This document shows, piece by piece, positions 51,572 to 60,439 of a stretch of 64,000 nt of DNA. The position numbers and the translations under genes were made by a program. The DNA is from UBA4782 sp034429195 (lineage in GTDB: Bacteria > Chloroflexota > Anaerolineae > Anaerolineales > Anaerolineaceae): positions 248,001 to 312,000 of the forward strand of contig DAOUGQ010000018.1 in the NCBI GenBank assembly GCA_034429195.1, in the 5' to 3' direction. The notes under the pieces were generated by a model. That model saw only the letters and a list, made by a program, of their open reading frames with translations. It made no database searches and was not told where the DNA came from. Positions within the stretch are counted from its first letter, which is position 1. Each line of letters begins with the position of its first letter.

Positions 51572-52585
51572 TCACGAAATTAGATTTGTATATGCAGGTA
51601 AACCAGCCTCAGGCAGCGCAAAAGTTACTGCATTGATAATCGCTTGCGCCACAACAATTGGTGCAAACGCGCCAATAATGTTCACATCAATTTTCTTTTT
51701 CCCAGTAGCCATGGTAAAAAGGGTATCACCATCCATCATCGTATGAGCTGGATTGATGGTTAATGCGAGCCCATTTTGTGCCATCTGAGCTACTTTATTT
51801 GCCTCTTCTTTTGTCAGACGGGCATTGGTGATTACAGCCCCAATAGTGGTGTTTTGACTTGATGCGAATTTCATAATCGTCTGACCAGTAAAAGTACGTA
51901 ATACATCAAGTGTATTAGCAAATTTATTTTTGCCACCCAGTTTAAGTGGTCCTTTTTGTACAGGTCTTGCTCCAGCAAGAATATCCCCAGAAGAAGGGTC
52001 AACAACATCACCGAATGCGTTCACTGCTACGATAGCTCCGACAAATACTCCAGACGAGATCTCCAATGCTGCTTGACCAATGCCAGATTTCATGGCACTC
52101 AGCATTCCAAAGATTTTCCCTACCGTTGCTCCGCAACCTGCGCCATAATTGCCCTGCATTGGAGATTCTGTTGACGCATTGATACAAGCCTGATAACCCA
52201 TTTGAAGGTCTGGGCGGATGGAAGGATCACCAATTGCAAGATCAAAAAGCACAGCAGCTGGAACGATGGGGACAGGTATAACACCTGTATTGAATCCAAT
52301 TTTATTCTCTTCAAGGTATTTCATTACACCCGTTGCTGCATTTAATCCAAATGCTGATCCGCCGGTGAGCAAGACAGCATGGATGTTTTCAACCATATGC
52401 ATAGGGCGTAGAAGGTCGGTTTCCCTGGTGCCAGGAGAACCTCCTCGCTGGTCGACACCGCCAACTGCCCCATCTTCAGCAATAATTACAGTACATCCTG
52501 TAAGGGCTTTATTATTTTGTTCCTGGCCAATACGAATTCCTGAAATATTCGAAATATCGCAAAATTGACTCGCATCCCACTTCAT
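51572..52585 (-). CDS. P1/S58 family N-terminal-nucleophile peptidase (DmpA/NylC-like)
   Basis: 337 residues. LLTGGSAFGLNAATGVMKYLEE, GAGCGATVGK and the nucleophile region SSQNTTIGAVITNA place it in the P1 family. By analogy with NylC the chain should self-cleave between Asn245 and Thr246, exposing Thr246 as catalytic residue and giving alpha and beta subunits. Known members hydrolyse N-terminal amino-acid amides or amide oligomers. Physiological substrate unknown. Confidence 0.88.
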   Translation of the reverse strand: MKWDASQFCDISNISGIRIGQEQNNKALTGCTVIIAEDGAVGGVDQRGGSPGTRETDLLRPMHMVENIHAVLLTGGSAFGLNAATGVMKYLEENKIGFNTGVIPVPIVPAAVLFDLAIGDPSIRPDLQMGYQACINASTESPMQGNYGAGCGATVGKIFGMLSAMKSGIGQAALEISSGVFVGAIVAVNAFGDVVDPSSGDILAGARPVQKGPLKLGGKNKFANTLDVLRTFTGQTIMKFASSQNTTIGAVITNARLTKEEANKVAQMAQNGLALTINPAHTMMDGDTLFTMATGKKKIDVNIIGAFAPIVVAQAIINAVTFALPEAGLPAYTNLIS

Positions 52586-52766
52586 AGTAAACCAGCCACC
52601 CAGATTTATGGATAAAAAGAATTCCTGTATTATCTCATAAAAATTAAAGAAAAATGAACGAATTAGTTCAATATAGTATTCAGGTATACATAAAAAATGT
52701 TTATTTATCTCTTTAAGAACATGCAGCTTATTTAATAGTAAGCAGCTCGTTAATCAAACGATAATG

Positions 52767-53369
52767 TCAATAAATTTTTATTGATGGAATTGGGTTTCCA
52801 CAATTGGGGCAATAAACTTCGTTCTTTACTAAAACAAAACCACAATGTGGACAAGTGTAAGGCTGCTGTTCACCTAGAGGAGCTCCGCATGCGATGCAAT
52901 GAGATTCACCTACAGGATTGGCAGTAGTACAATAATCGCACGATATTCTGCGTAGGCGTTCTGATAATTCCAGTCCCGCTCCTTTCGCGCGGATAATACT
53001 TTCAATAACCTGGATCACTTTATCACGGATCTGTAATGATTCAATATCTTGAGCAAGATCATCCAGTCTTCCTAATAAACTAAAGGGATTTCGCAAAGCG
53101 GCAATAGCTGTTGCACCTAGGCTGGCAGCTACACCAAACCAGGCTTGCTGACCAATTGTCACTGAAATTCCATCTTCGACGTTTTCCATGCGCACAGACA
53201 TGGCAGTCTGCCCTCCGCTTATCGGATGATCTATGGTAGCAATTTGCACAGTGATCTGATTTTGATCGCCAACTTGTTGAACGCGATAGTTCCCTCTATC
53301 AAAATAAGCCATCAAACCCTGTGCTATTTCTGAAGGTGTTATATTTCCGTGATATATTTTTGTGTCCAT
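52767..53369 (-). CDS. Zinc-ribbon protein of unknown function
   Basis: 200 residues starting at MDTKIYHG; the upstream TTG would place the promoter inside the gene. The first 130 residues include a beta-rich part (YRVQQVGDQNQITVQIATI...MSVRMENVEDGISVTIGQQAWFG) and a helix. The C-terminus has CxxC pairs CDYC/CIAC and CPHC/CPNC, two zinc ribbons. TATAAT lies seven bases before the ATG and there is no ribosome-binding site. The family is not one I can name. Confidence 0.75.
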   Translation of the reverse strand: MDTKIYHGNITPSEIAQGLMAYFDRGNYRVQQVGDQNQITVQIATIDHPISGGQTAMSVRMENVEDGISVTIGQQAWFGVAASLGATAIAALRNPFSLLGRLDDLAQDIESLQIRDKVIQVIESIIRAKGAGLELSERLRRISCDYCTTANPVGESHCIACGAPLGEQQPYTCPHCGFVLVKNEVYCPNCGNPIPSIKIY

Positions 53370-53376
53370 AGAATAG

Positions 53377-53382
53377 ATTATA
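53377..53382 (-). promoter_or_regulatory. -10 box seven bases from start codon (leaderless mRNA)
   Basis: Minus-strand TATAAT followed by CTATTCT and the ATG of the zinc-ribbon protein. Supports MDTKIYHG as the true start and a leaderless message. Confidence 0.5.
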
Positions 53383-53427
53383 ATCAAAAAACACTGGTTT
53401 CATCCCAGATTTTATGGGAGTAATATT

Positions 53428-54051
53428 ATGAGGAATAAAGTATTTTTCATTCTCTTTGTTTTGATTTCAGGTACATTTGTTGCCAGTATGATCTTTTCGC
53501 CCGTTCAGGCAAATTCAGATTTGCTACAGGTTACAGACAGTGCCCCAACAGTTACCAGTACTCCCATGTCATCCTGGATCACTGTTCGAAATGATGCAGA
53601 TATGCCACAGATCAATGTTCGTTCAGGGCCTGGTACAGAGTATGATGGAATCGGCGTATTGCTGATGAATCAGCAGGCTCCTGCATTGGGTAGAACAAGC
53701 GGTGGTGATTGGATTTTAATAGAATATCCTGGTGTACCAGGCAGCCAGGGATGGGTGTACTCCCCTCTGGTAATCCTGGGAGGAGCCGACCTTCCGATAG
53801 TTGAACCACCTGCTACACCAACCCCAGTAGTAACTTCAACAATTAACCCTACTCTGGCAGCTCAATTTATTGTTACCAGTGTGCCTACAAGGTTGCCAAC
53901 TTATACTCAACCAGCGGAATTGGTCATCCCTACTTTTCACGATGAAAGTGCTATTTCTTCTATAGGTTCACTACCTATGGGATTGATCATTAGTATTTTG
54001 GTTGTTACAGGTGGAATTTTGGGTTTGATCACACTTTTTCAAAATCGTTAG
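53428..54051 (+). CDS. Exported SH3b-domain protein with C-terminal membrane helix
   Basis: 207 residues. Signal peptide (VFFILFVLISGTFVASMIFS), a bacterial SH3 domain (INVRSGPGTEYDGIGVL...DWILIEYPGVPGSQGWVYSPLV, about 55-115), a Thr/Pro-rich spacer and a membrane helix near the C-terminus (LIISILVVTGGILGLITLF). SH3b domains often bind cell-wall peptides. GGGAG lies upstream. Its TAG stop overlaps the stop of the convergent esterase gene. Confidence 0.85.
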   Translation: MRNKVFFILFVLISGTFVASMIFSPVQANSDLLQVTDSAPTVTSTPMSSWITVRNDADMPQINVRSGPGTEYDGIGVLLMNQQAPALGRTSGGDWILIEYPGVPGSQGWVYSPLVILGGADLPIVEPPATPTPVVTSTINPTLAAQFIVTSVPTRLPTYTQPAELVIPTFHDESAISSIGSLPMGLIISILVVTGGILGLITLFQNR

Positions 54052-54713
54052 ATTAGAATATTTTCCAGATACGATTGAAGTTTCTTTTGGCAGGTTGGTG
54101 ATAATTTATGGGTAGTGCTTTCTTCGCAATAGGTTACCTGTGCTCCTGCTTCTTTCAAAAGGGTTGCTGCAAGTCTAGCTTGAGAAACAGGAATAATTTC
54201 ATCCTTGTTGCCATGTGATATGAAGAAGTGGGCATTTGCTACTTTTTCTGGAGTAATCCATGATTCTATACCGTGGGGTAAAAAGCCTGATAAACAAATC
54301 GCTGAATGAAATTCTTCAGGAAAGAGGAGCATTAACAAATAAACCATTGATGCTCCTTGTGAAAAGCCAACCAGATGGATAGGAAAACCTGACATGTCGT
54401 TTGATTGTAAAAATTGGTTTAACCAATCATGAAATTTGCAGGCTTCTTGCTGCAAGTCAAGAAGAATTTTCTCTTTTGATTGGTTGATATTCACCCAACT
54501 GAAACCCGTTGTGGGAGCATTTAATGGTGCTCGAGGTGCAAGAATTGCGGTAGTGTCAGGTAATTTGGACGCAAAAATCCACATGGAATTTTCATCACCA
54601 GTTAAACCGTGAACAAGAACCAATACTGACGAAGTTGAACCAGCGGGGGACTTTTTATATCGGACAATTCTTTTATTAAATTCAAAAGTAACTGGTTCAT
54701 TTTGGTTTTTCAT
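54048..54713 (-). CDS. Alpha/beta-hydrolase, phospholipase/carboxylesterase family
   Basis: 221 residues from the ATG giving MKNQNEPVTFE; a TTG eight codons upstream is possible. VLVHGLTGDENSM (oxyanion loop), nucleophile GFSQGAS, acid in GNKDEIIP and a C-terminal THK His form the catalytic set. The size and layout match YpfH/carboxylesterase 2-type enzymes acting on short acyl esters. Substrate unknown. Confidence 0.88.
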   Translation of the reverse strand: MKNQNEPVTFEFNKRIVRYKKSPAGSTSSVLVLVHGLTGDENSMWIFASKLPDTTAILAPRAPLNAPTTGFSWVNINQSKEKILLDLQQEACKFHDWLNQFLQSNDMSGFPIHLVGFSQGASMVYLLMLLFPEEFHSAICLSGFLPHGIESWITPEKVANAHFFISHGNKDEIIPVSQARLAATLLKEAGAQVTYCEESTTHKLSPTCQKKLQSYLENILI

Positions 54714-54787
54714 GGAATTAGGCTTTCCTTCATTCAAATAAAGGGTTGTGAATATGATTATTAAAAAACACCTTTGATCTAGAAAGT

Positions 54788-55711
54788 TTAAGAAGATTTG
54801 AGGTTCGAAATTGGAATTCCAGGTGGTTCAGGGCGTCGGAATTTACGGAATAGACTACTTTTCCAGGATAATTGATCCTTAATATTTTCGAGAGATTTCA
54901 TAACTGCTTTTTCACCTGATTGAATCAATTCATGGGGATCAACATTATCGAGAAGTCCAATATTTTCAACTTCTGGCCGAATAAGCACATCCGGCTTATC
55001 AATTTTCATTCTTTCTTCAGCCAATGAACGACTGATGATATCCATTGAGCGGTAAAAAACCTGAAATGCCTGCAAATACTTTGAACGAGAAACCTGATTT
55101 ATGATCATCTGAGGAATCGGAACGACAGGTGGAACTGTAAATGGTGGAAGGTGCCCCCATTTTTGAGGTTCTGGCGATAAACATACTGCAACCACAGGAA
55201 GGGTAGGTGTAAGCCATCGCGCAAGTGCAACAGGAACTGGGTCCAGGACTCCACCATCAACTAGTGTGCAACCGCCAATCTTTACTGGTGGAAAAACACC
55301 CGGGAACGCTGCTGTTGCAAGGGCAGCTTCAATTACCCTGCCTTGGTTAATGATGATTTCTTGTGCGGTATCCAGATCAACTGCAGTACATGCAAAGGGT
55401 ATTTTTAATGAATCAAACATTCGATCACCAAGTAATTCGGTAAGCATCTTGGTCAAACCTTGCAGGCTGAGCAAGGAGGGGACATTACTTGAGGATAAAG
55501 AGAAAAAGGCTTTCTGATTAACGTTATAAATAATGTCTTCAATTTCATCAGGAGAAAAACCACCTGCAAAAACTGCACCAACCAATCCTCCTGCACTTGT
55601 CCCGGTGACTGCTCTAATAACGTATCCATTTTCCTGAAGCTTCTTTAATACTCCAATGTGAGCTATACCGCGTATGCCGCCTCCTCCCAAAGCTACAGCA
55701 ATTTCTTTCAT
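54788..55711 (-). CDS. Patatin-like phospholipase
   Basis: 307 residues. Glycine-rich oxyanion loop LGGGGIRGIAHIGVL, nucleophile GTSAGG at about 40-45, and the catalytic Asp in DGGVLDPVP. No signal or membrane helix, so a cytoplasmic or peripherally bound lipid acyl hydrolase of the RssA type. GGAGG precedes the ATG. Confidence 0.92.
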   Translation of the reverse strand: MKEIAVALGGGGIRGIAHIGVLKKLQENGYVIRAVTGTSAGGLVGAVFAGGFSPDEIEDIIYNVNQKAFFSLSSSNVPSLLSLQGLTKMLTELLGDRMFDSLKIPFACTAVDLDTAQEIIINQGRVIEAALATAAFPGVFPPVKIGGCTLVDGGVLDPVPVALARWLTPTLPVVAVCLSPEPQKWGHLPPFTVPPVVPIPQMIINQVSRSKYLQAFQVFYRSMDIISRSLAEERMKIDKPDVLIRPEVENIGLLDNVDPHELIQSGEKAVMKSLENIKDQLSWKSSLFRKFRRPEPPGIPISNLKSS

Positions 55712-55864
55712 GAGTCACCTCCTCATTAGAACAATTTTACAGGGTTTAATTTCGATAGTTTATTTAAGAATTATAACTGCTTATGATATGGATACTGAAT
55801 CCGAGAAAAAACACTTTCATGTTGGAATAATCGATTATTTTTTTCGATAGAAGAAGTTCTATGC

Positions 55865-55870
55865 TACAAT
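55865..55870 (+). promoter_or_regulatory. -10 box six bases from smpB start (leaderless mRNA)
   Basis: TACAAT followed by AACGCA and the smpB ATG. No ribosome-binding sequence is present, and the predicted transcription start falls on the start codon. Confidence 0.5.
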
Positions 55871-55876
55871 AACGCA

Positions 55877-56326
55877 ATGCCTGTGAAAGTCGTTGCAACT
55901 AACCGCAAAGCTAATTTTGAATATTTTCTTATTGAGCACTTTGAAGCAGGAATGGTTCTTTTAGGGAGCGAGATCAAATCCATTCGTGCGGGGAAAATGA
56001 GTTTGAGTGAAGCCTATGTGCAGATCGAGAACCAAGAAGCCTGGCTGATAGGTGCACATATTGCACCATATGAAAGTGCCAACCGTTTCAATCATGACCC
56101 TCTACGGAAGAGGAAACTTTTGTTGCATAAAAAAGAAGTATTAAAGCTTTGGAATGCCGTTCGCCAAAAAGGGGTGACAATTGTTCCCGTGAAGGTTTAT
56201 TTAAAAGATGGATTGGCGAAAATGGATATTGCTCTTGCTAAGGGGAAGAAGTTATATGATAAGAGGGCAGATATTGCTGAAAAAGATTTAAACCGTGAAA
56301 TGGATAGACGAAGAAAAATTCGTTAG
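55877..56326 (+). CDS. smpB: SsrA-binding protein SmpB
   Basis: 149 residues. ATNRKANFEYFL, LLGSEIKSIRAGKMSLSEAYVQI, AHIAPYE, NHDPLRKRKLLLHKKEV and the basic tail KGKKLYDKR...RREMDRRRKIR-like residues are all conserved in SmpB, the tmRNA partner in rescue of stalled ribosomes. The ssrA gene itself is not seen in the window. Confidence 0.96.
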   Translation: MPVKVVATNRKANFEYFLIEHFEAGMVLLGSEIKSIRAGKMSLSEAYVQIENQEAWLIGAHIAPYESANRFNHDPLRKRKLLLHKKEVLKLWNAVRQKGVTIVPVKVYLKDGLAKMDIALAKGKKLYDKRADIAEKDLNREMDRRRKIR

Positions 56327-56338
56327 CTGGAGTCATTT

Positions 56339-57046
56339 GTGATTCATAGTGTATGGATTGCATTTTTTATTACATTGATGATAGCTTTAGTCTGGTTGAG
56401 ATTGGTGGACTTCATTGCACATCGTGGTTGGATCACTTCGGCATTGAGCCGGAAGATCATTCATGCTGGAACTGGATTGATCTTCGTTTTATGCTGGCTT
56501 CTTTTTCCTGATCATCCTTCATCTCGCTTTTTAGCCTCTGTGATCCCTTTGGGTATCAGTATTCAATTTGCTCTGGTTGGTCTTGGTGTGATCAAAGATC
56601 AAGCTTCAGTGGATGCAATGTCACGCAATGGTAATCGGAGAGAGATATTACGGGGACCGTTATTTTACGGGATTGTTTTTGTAGCATTAACTCTGATCTT
56701 TTGGAAAACAAATCCAATTGGTCTTGTTGCATTAATGATGCTTTGTGGTGGTGATGGATTGGCTGACATTATTGGTAGTAGGGTAAAAAGTTTGACTCTT
56801 CCCTGGTCAAAGAAAAAATCATTGGTTGGAAGTCTTGCCATGTTTTTTGGTGGGTGGATATTCTCATTTATCGTACTAGCCATTTTTGTTACAACAGGTA
56901 CTTTCGTAGGACCACTTAAAGTATTTATCCTTCCGATTACCATTATCTCTCTGATAGCAGCACTCGTAGAATCAATTTCAATTAAAGATTCCGATAATCT
57001 CACTGTTCCAGCAATCTCGATTCTCCTGGGATATTTCCTTTTTTGA
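56339..57046 (+). CDS. Phytol/dolichol-kinase-like CTP-dependent membrane kinase (VTE5/SEC59 family)
   Basis: 235 residues with about six to seven membrane helices. ALSRKIIHAGTGLIFVLCW, LMMLCGGDGLADIIG and LPWSKKKSLVGSLAMFFGGW are family hallmarks; the GDG and KS-G motifs are the likely nucleotide sites. Members phosphorylate polyprenols or phytol with CTP. In this window undecaprenol recycling would be consistent with the glycan genes, but that is inference. GTG start with GGAG six bases upstream. Confidence 0.82.
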   Translation: MIHSVWIAFFITLMIALVWLRLVDFIAHRGWITSALSRKIIHAGTGLIFVLCWLLFPDHPSSRFLASVIPLGISIQFALVGLGVIKDQASVDAMSRNGNRREILRGPLFYGIVFVALTLIFWKTNPIGLVALMMLCGGDGLADIIGSRVKSLTLPWSKKKSLVGSLAMFFGGWIFSFIVLAIFVTTGTFVGPLKVFILPITIISLIAALVESISIKDSDNLTVPAISILLGYFLF

Positions 57047-57052
57047 GGGTAT

Positions 57053-58606
57053 ATGACAACTATTGATGGTCAATCGCTAACGCTTCAGCAATTGGTTCAG
57101 ATCGCTTGTAATCATGAAAACGTAAATCTTTCACAAGCTGGAAAGGATAAACTAGAGCGAGCAAGGCAATGGCTGGATGCAATTGTAAGTAAGAAAAAAC
57201 CAGTATATGGTATTAATACTGGGTTTGGAATCTTCGCAGACTGTAGAATTGACGAAGCTGATTCTGCAAAATTAAGTAGAAATCTGGTTTTAAGCCATTC
57301 TGTAGGTGTTGGAAAACCATTGGATGAAGAGATCGTTCGGGCTGCAATGGTAGTAAGAGCAAATGCTTTAACAGCTGGCCATAGTGGTGTAAAAACAGAA
57401 ATCGTTGAAACAATTTTGCAAATGTTGAATAAGAATCTGATCCCGGAAATTCCATCTCAGGGATCCCTGGGCTCGAGTGGTGATTTATGTATGTTAAGCC
57501 AGCTTGCATTAGTTATTACTACCGATGAAAACGACCTTGATGAACAATCTGGCTGGGCATTTTGGGATGGAAAAAGATATTCCGGAAAAGTTGCCATGAC
57601 AAAAGCTGGACTACAGCGAATTATTCTAGGCCCAAAAGAAGGGCTCGCACTTACCAATGGCGCATCATTTAGTGCAGCTTTAGCTGGATTAACTATTAAC
57701 GATGCAGAATATCTGCTGCGATGTGCCATCGGTGCAATGGCATTGACGACTGAAGCATTATTGGGTTGTACGGATGCTTTTGATAATAAGTTACAGCAGG
57801 TAAGACATCATGAAGGGCAGTTATTTATTGCCAATGCGATTTTAGAAATGATAAAAGGCTCCACCTTCGTAGATTCAAGCGGGAGAGTGCAAGATGCATA
57901 TTCTATTCGGTGCACTCCCCAGGTACTTGGGCCTGTCTATGAATTGCTTGCATACATCAAACCGCAGATTGAGAAAGAAATAAATGCAGCAACTGATAAT
58001 CCTTTGCTATTCGAGAATGGTATAAGTTTATCCGGTGGTAATTTTCATGGTGAGATAATTGGTATGGCAATGGATTTTCTTTCCATTGCATTATCAGAAA
58101 TGGGGGCTATTTCGGAACGGAGAATTTACAGACTACTAGACAATACTATGAATTCAGGATTGCCAGCAATGCTGGTAGATAGAGCGAGTGATGCTGGGTT
58201 AAATAGTGGATATATGATGCCGCATTACACTGCTGCTTCTCTCGTTCTGGAAAACCAGACCCTTGCACATCCTGATAGTATCCATTCGCTGCCCACATCA
58301 GGCGGACAGGAAGATCATAATGCCAATGCTTGGACGGCTGCAGTGCACGCCAGAACAATACTGGAAAACGTTCGTACTATCATAGGAATTGAAATGATTT
58401 GTGCTGCTAAAGCAATAGATCTGCAGTATCAGAAGCATCCAGATATGAAACTGGGAGAGGGTACAAAAGAGCTTTACCGACAGATAAGATCGCTGGTGCC
58501 AGCAACTAATGGTGATCAATGGTGGAAACCTGATATCGATAGAGTAAGCAACGCGTTAATGAAAAGAGAGATCATCCTTCCAGAATCTCTGCGGTACAAT
58601 AATTAG
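57053..58606 (+). CDS. hutH: Histidine ammonia-lyase family enzyme (MIO-dependent)
   Basis: 517 residues. VYGINTGFG, LSHSVGVGKPL (with the His typical of HAL), the MIO region GSLGSSGDLCML at 137-148, NGASFSAALAGL, QDAYSIRCTPQVLG, NPLLF, SGGNFHG and GGQEDH. The MIO triad is Ser141-Ser142-Gly143 instead of the usual Ala-Ser-Gly. HAL deaminates histidine to urocanate, but hutU, hutI and other histidine-degradation genes are absent here, so substrate and role are open. GAGG precedes the ATG. Confidence 0.85.
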   Translation: MTTIDGQSLTLQQLVQIACNHENVNLSQAGKDKLERARQWLDAIVSKKKPVYGINTGFGIFADCRIDEADSAKLSRNLVLSHSVGVGKPLDEEIVRAAMVVRANALTAGHSGVKTEIVETILQMLNKNLIPEIPSQGSLGSSGDLCMLSQLALVITTDENDLDEQSGWAFWDGKRYSGKVAMTKAGLQRIILGPKEGLALTNGASFSAALAGLTINDAEYLLRCAIGAMALTTEALLGCTDAFDNKLQQVRHHEGQLFIANAILEMIKGSTFVDSSGRVQDAYSIRCTPQVLGPVYELLAYIKPQIEKEINAATDNPLLFENGISLSGGNFHGEIIGMAMDFLSIALSEMGAISERRIYRLLDNTMNSGLPAMLVDRASDAGLNSGYMMPHYTAASLVLENQTLAHPDSIHSLPTSGGQEDHNANAWTAAVHARTILENVRTIIGIEMICAAKAIDLQYQKHPDMKLGEGTKELYRQIRSLVPATNGDQWWKPDIDRVSNALMKREIILPESLRYNN

Positions 58607-58639
58607 ATTAAAATTATCCAAATTAGTGTGACAATAATG

Positions 58640-59716
58640 ATGAATCGTCGTGAATTTTTAAAAAAAATAATGTTAGGCGCTGGAGCCGTAATGCTTCAAC
58701 CCATGTTGACTTCACCGATATTTCAAAATGAATGGCCTATGGGGGATTTACTTGGAAGAAATTGCACAGGCGGGATGATCAATATCAGGAAGAGGCCCAG
58801 TGCTGATAGCGAAGTTATCAAAACGATTTATGAAGACACCGTATTAACATGGTATCGGGAAGTAATCGGTGATGCACCTGCCGGCAGAACCAGTAGAAGA
58901 TGGGTCGAGACACCTGAAGGGTATATTTTTGCGCCAAGCTTCCAACCTGTAAAAAATATTCCAAATTCTGTATTGACAGAATTACCTCAGACCACAGAAG
59001 GTCCTGGTATGTGGGCTGAGGTGACAGTGCCTTATGTGGACCTGAACCTTTCAAACCCGCCGGCAAGGTCTCCCTGGCTGCAAGCAGTTACCATGCCGAG
59101 GTTATATTATAGCCAGGTAGTTTGGATCGATGAAATCACCACACATTCAAGTGGGCAGGTTCTTTATCGGGTAAACGAAAAATATGGCACTTATGGAGAT
59201 CTATTCTATGCGGCTGGAGAAGCTTTTCGTCCCCTGACGGAAGAGGAGATTAGCCCCATCAATCCAGATGTGGAAGAAAAGAAAGTTGTTGTCAATCTGG
59301 CACAACAAACACTCTCATGTTTTGAAGGCAATCGAGAAGTGTATTTTTGTACAGTCTCAACCGGAGCAATATACAATTCCTCTGGTGAACGAGTGGAAGA
59401 ATGGGGCACTCCAGTTGGTCAGCACCCCATTTGGAGAAAATTAATTTCTCTTCACATGAGTGGTGGTGAATCTGGTGCAGGATGGGATACGGTTGGAGTA
59501 CCATGGACAAGCTTGTTTGTTGGTTCAGGTGTTTCTCTCCATTCTACATTTTGGCATAATGGTTATGGCGAAAGATTATCTCATGGCTGCGTCAATATGC
59601 GACCTGATGATGCTAAATGGGTATTTCGATGGGTCAATCCAGAGGTTTCTTACGGTACAGGTGAGATTACTGTTGAAATGCCTGGCGGAACTATTGTTGA
59701 AGTTGTGGAAGTGTAG
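58640..59716 (+). CDS. L,D-transpeptidase (YkuD), Tat-exported
   Basis: About 358 residues from MNRREFLKK; an ATG one codon upstream and a GTG four codons upstream are alternatives. The N-terminus RREFLKKIMLGAGAVML is a twin-arginine-type signal. A middle SH3-like region (NIRKRPSADSEVIK) precedes the YkuD domain, with SGVSLHSTFWHN and LSHGCVNM containing catalytic Cys317. It crosslinks or modifies peptidoglycan. Lies after hutH and before ccdA on the same strand. Confidence 0.9.
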   Translation: MNRREFLKKIMLGAGAVMLQPMLTSPIFQNEWPMGDLLGRNCTGGMINIRKRPSADSEVIKTIYEDTVLTWYREVIGDAPAGRTSRRWVETPEGYIFAPSFQPVKNIPNSVLTELPQTTEGPGMWAEVTVPYVDLNLSNPPARSPWLQAVTMPRLYYSQVVWIDEITTHSSGQVLYRVNEKYGTYGDLFYAAGEAFRPLTEEEISPINPDVEEKKVVVNLAQQTLSCFEGNREVYFCTVSTGAIYNSSGERVEEWGTPVGQHPIWRKLISLHMSGGESGAGWDTVGVPWTSLFVGSGVSLHSTFWHNGYGERLSHGCVNMRPDDAKWVFRWVNPEVSYGTGEITVEMPGGTIVEVVEV

Positions 59717-59731
59717 AATGGGAGAAAAATA

Positions 59732-60439
59732 ATGCATGTGACCTTCGGGCTTTCATTGCTTGCAGGACTGGCATCTTTTCTCACACCATGTGTGCTTTCT
59801 CTTGTACCTGCGTATATTGGTTATTTAAGTGGTCAATCAGCTACACTAAAAAACAATAATGGTACTTTACGAACTTTTATTCATGGATTAGTCTTTGTAG
59901 TTGGTTTTAGCCTAGTATTCATTTTGTTTGGTATTGCTGCTGCTTCTCTTGGAGGTTTATTAAGAGATATCAGAACGTGGCTGACAAGAATTGGGGGGAT
60001 TGTAGTAATTCTCTTTGGTTTACACATGACAGGGATATTACGTCTTAAATTCCTGGAGTACGATTTCAGATTACAGGCAAATAACAGAAGAGAGTTAGGA
60101 TTAGTTTCATCCTTTTTCATGGGGATATCATTTTCAGCAGGGTGGTCTCCCTGTATAGGACCAGTTTTAGGGGCAATATTAGCACTTGCACTTCAAGAAG
60201 GTTCAATAAAAAATGGCTTTCTATATTTGAGTGCTTATTCATTAGGGATGGCTATTCCTTTCCTTCTTGCAGCTCTAGCTATTGGGTGGGTTTCAACGAT
60301 ATTACAACGCTATGGAAAGTTTATGCATATTGTTGAAATCTTCATGGGAGTGGTTTTGATTATTCTGGGACTATTATTATTCCTTGGAATTTATGAGCGT
60401 ATGGCTCGATTAGGTACAATAATTAACCTTGGATTATGA
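59732..60439 (+). CDS. ccdA: Thiol-disulfide transporter CcdA
   Basis: 235 residues, six helices. The two redox cysteines are in FLTPCVLSLVPAYIGYLSG and WSPCIGPVLGA. CcdA carries reducing equivalents from cytoplasmic thioredoxin across the membrane. Its stop overlaps the start of the Trx-DUF2085 gene, suggesting a joint function. GGGAG precedes the ATG. Confidence 0.92.
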   Translation: MHVTFGLSLLAGLASFLTPCVLSLVPAYIGYLSGQSATLKNNNGTLRTFIHGLVFVVGFSLVFILFGIAAASLGGLLRDIRTWLTRIGGIVVILFGLHMTGILRLKFLEYDFRLQANNRRELGLVSSFFMGISFSAGWSPCIGPVLGAILALALQEGSIKNGFLYLSAYSLGMAIPFLLAALAIGWVSTILQRYGKFMHIVEIFMGVVLIILGLLLFLGIYERMARLGTIINLGL

